From Pseudomonas alkylphenolica (lineage in GTDB: Bacteria; Pseudomonadota; Gammaproteobacteria; Pseudomonadales; Pseudomonadaceae), in the NCBI RefSeq assembly GCF_004025535.1, contig NZ_QJRG01000039.1:204050-268049 (forward strand): a DNA stretch of 64,000 bases, given 5' to 3'. Below are positions 63,270 through 64,000 of this stretch, piece after piece (position 1 is the first letter of the stretch; each line of letters opens with the position of its first letter). The position numbers and the translations under genes were made by a program. The notes beneath the pieces are model-generated. The model did not search any database. It was not told the origin of the DNA and was given only the letters and a program-made list of their open reading frames with translations.

Positions 63270-64000
63270 GGGCGGTTCTCCGGGCGCTGGGCCAACAGGT
63301 CGAGGGCGACGTCGACGATCATGTCTTCCTGGCCGCCGACCATGCGGCGCTTGCCCAGTTCGACAAGGATATCGAGGGTCTTCAGGCCGTACTTGGCGGC
63401 GGCCACTTCGGCGTGCCGCAGGAAGCTGGAATAGACGCCGGCATATCCGAGGCCGAGGGTTTCGCGGTCGACCCGTACCGGGCGGTCCTGCAGCGGACGG
63501 ACGATGTCATCGGCCGCATCCATCAGGGTGTAGAGGTCGGTGCCGTGGTTCCAGCCCATGCGCTCGGCAGCGGCGATAAACACCTCCAGTGGCGCGTTAC
63601 CGGCGCCGGCGCCCATGCCGGCGAGGCTGGCGTCAATGCGATCGCAGCCTTCTTCTACCGCAACGATGGAGTTGGCCACGCCGAGGGACAGGTTGTGGTG
63701 GGCGTGCATGCCCACCTGGGTTTCCGGCTTGAGCACCGCCTTGAACGCGCGCATGCGGTCGCGGATGTCCTGCATGTTCATCGCACCGCCGGAGTCGGCC
63801 ATGTAGATGCAGGTGGCGCCGTAGCTTTCCATCAACTTGCCCTGGGCGGCCAACTGCTCGGCCGGGATCATGTGGCTCATCATCAAAAAGCCGACGGTGT
63901 CCATGCCCAGCTCGCGGGCGTACTCGATGTGCTGCTTCGACACGTCGGCTTCGGTGCAGTGCGTGGCCACGCGCACTACCCGCGCGCCGGCGTTGTAGGC
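63266..64000 (-). CDS. nbaI: 4-hydroxy-2-oxovalerate aldolase, partial (N-terminus outside window)
   Basis: About 244 C-terminal residues of a DmpG/BphI/MhpE-type aldolase that splits 4-hydroxy-2-oxovalerate into pyruvate and acetaldehyde. The metal-binding [14 protein letters not shown] (HxH) is clear, as are [27 protein letters not shown] and the C-terminal helical communication region ([22 protein letters not shown]). Such aldolases form a channelled complex with an acetaldehyde dehydrogenase, expected just beyond the right edge. The frame is open through 64000 ([20 protein letters not shown]), so the start lies outside. Its stop overlaps the next gene (ATGA). Confidence 0.93.
   Translation of the reverse strand, partial: AYNAGARVVRVATHCTEADVSKQHIEYARELGMDTVGFLMMSHMIPAEQLAAQGKLMESYGATCIYMADSGGAMNMQDIRDRMRAFKAVLKPETQVGMHAHHNLSLGVANSIVAVEEGCDRIDASLAGMGAGAGNAPLEVFIAAAERMGWNHGTDLYTLMDAADDIVRPLQDRPVRVDRETLGLGYAGVYSSFLRHAEVAAAKYGLKTLDILVELGKRRMVGGQEDMIVDVALDLLAQRPENRP

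Overview
The window is a high-GC stretch of a Pseudomonas chromosome, from the fluorescent/putida side of the genus rather than P. aeruginosa. Support comes from conserved neighbourhoods: the waaG-waaP-wapP-wapQ LPS-core kinases, bioBFHCD followed by a small hypothetical gene and two FadE-type acyl-CoA dehydrogenases, rsmY beside a LysR gene and a class III aminotransferase, the pqqFABCDE-peptidase cluster, and davBA lysine catabolism. No insertion sequence, prophage, CRISPR array, tRNA or rRNA was seen. Almost all DNA is coded and many genes overlap by 4 to 35 bases in operons.

Layout. 1-4.3 kb: end of the LPS core operon (glycosyltransferase plus four kinase-fold proteins). 4.2-7.0 kb: a 931-residue DUF6543/dermonecrotic-toxin-like protein, convergent with the LPS operon. 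7.1-12.6 kb: a ferrisiderophore uptake locus (ECF sigma, anti-sigma, TonB receptor with signalling domain, FoxB-like PepSY reductase, small membrane protein) behind a Fur-box-like site. 12.6-16 kb: DnaQ-like exonuclease with a cNMP/CBS/DUF294 protein, divergent from a receiver-only response regulator. 16-24.9 kb: glcB, gcvR, rarD, srkA, phoX, modE, comF. 25-29.4 kb: complete biotin operon bioBFHCD. 29.6-35.3 kb: a small flagellar-rod-like protein, two FadE-type acyl-CoA dehydrogenases flanking a GGDEF protein, with a PsrA-type operator on the first dehydrogenase promoter. 35.3-38.2 kb: the sRNA rsmY with a perfect GacA box, a LysR regulator, an aminotransferase, a 52-residue YqaE/Pmp3 protein and a REP-like palindrome. 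38.3-45.8 kb: the PQQ cluster, including the 23-residue pqqA precursor. 45.8-49 kb: davA, davB and an Lrp-type regulator. 49.1-50.9 kb: a PHA synthase homologue standing alone.

51.2-64 kb is the most distinctive part. A plus-strand set (kynureninase, amino-acid permease, OprD-family porin, LVIVD beta-propeller protein, second porin, PctA-like chemoreceptor) converges on a minus-strand operon for 3-hydroxyanthranilate catabolism by the 2-aminomuconate route (3-HAA dioxygenase, ACMS decarboxylase, 2-aminomuconate deaminase, 4-oxalocrotonate decarboxylase and a 4-hydroxy-2-oxovalerate aldolase cut by the window edge). Together these look like a sense-import-degrade unit for kynurenine-type aromatic amino acids. 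The LVIVD protein and porin pair, and the chemoreceptor carrying the complete amino-acid-binding dCache motif, are the parts with no settled role and are the best candidates for something undescribed.

Protein functions are assigned from recognisable motifs and remembered family and synteny knowledge. No database search was run.
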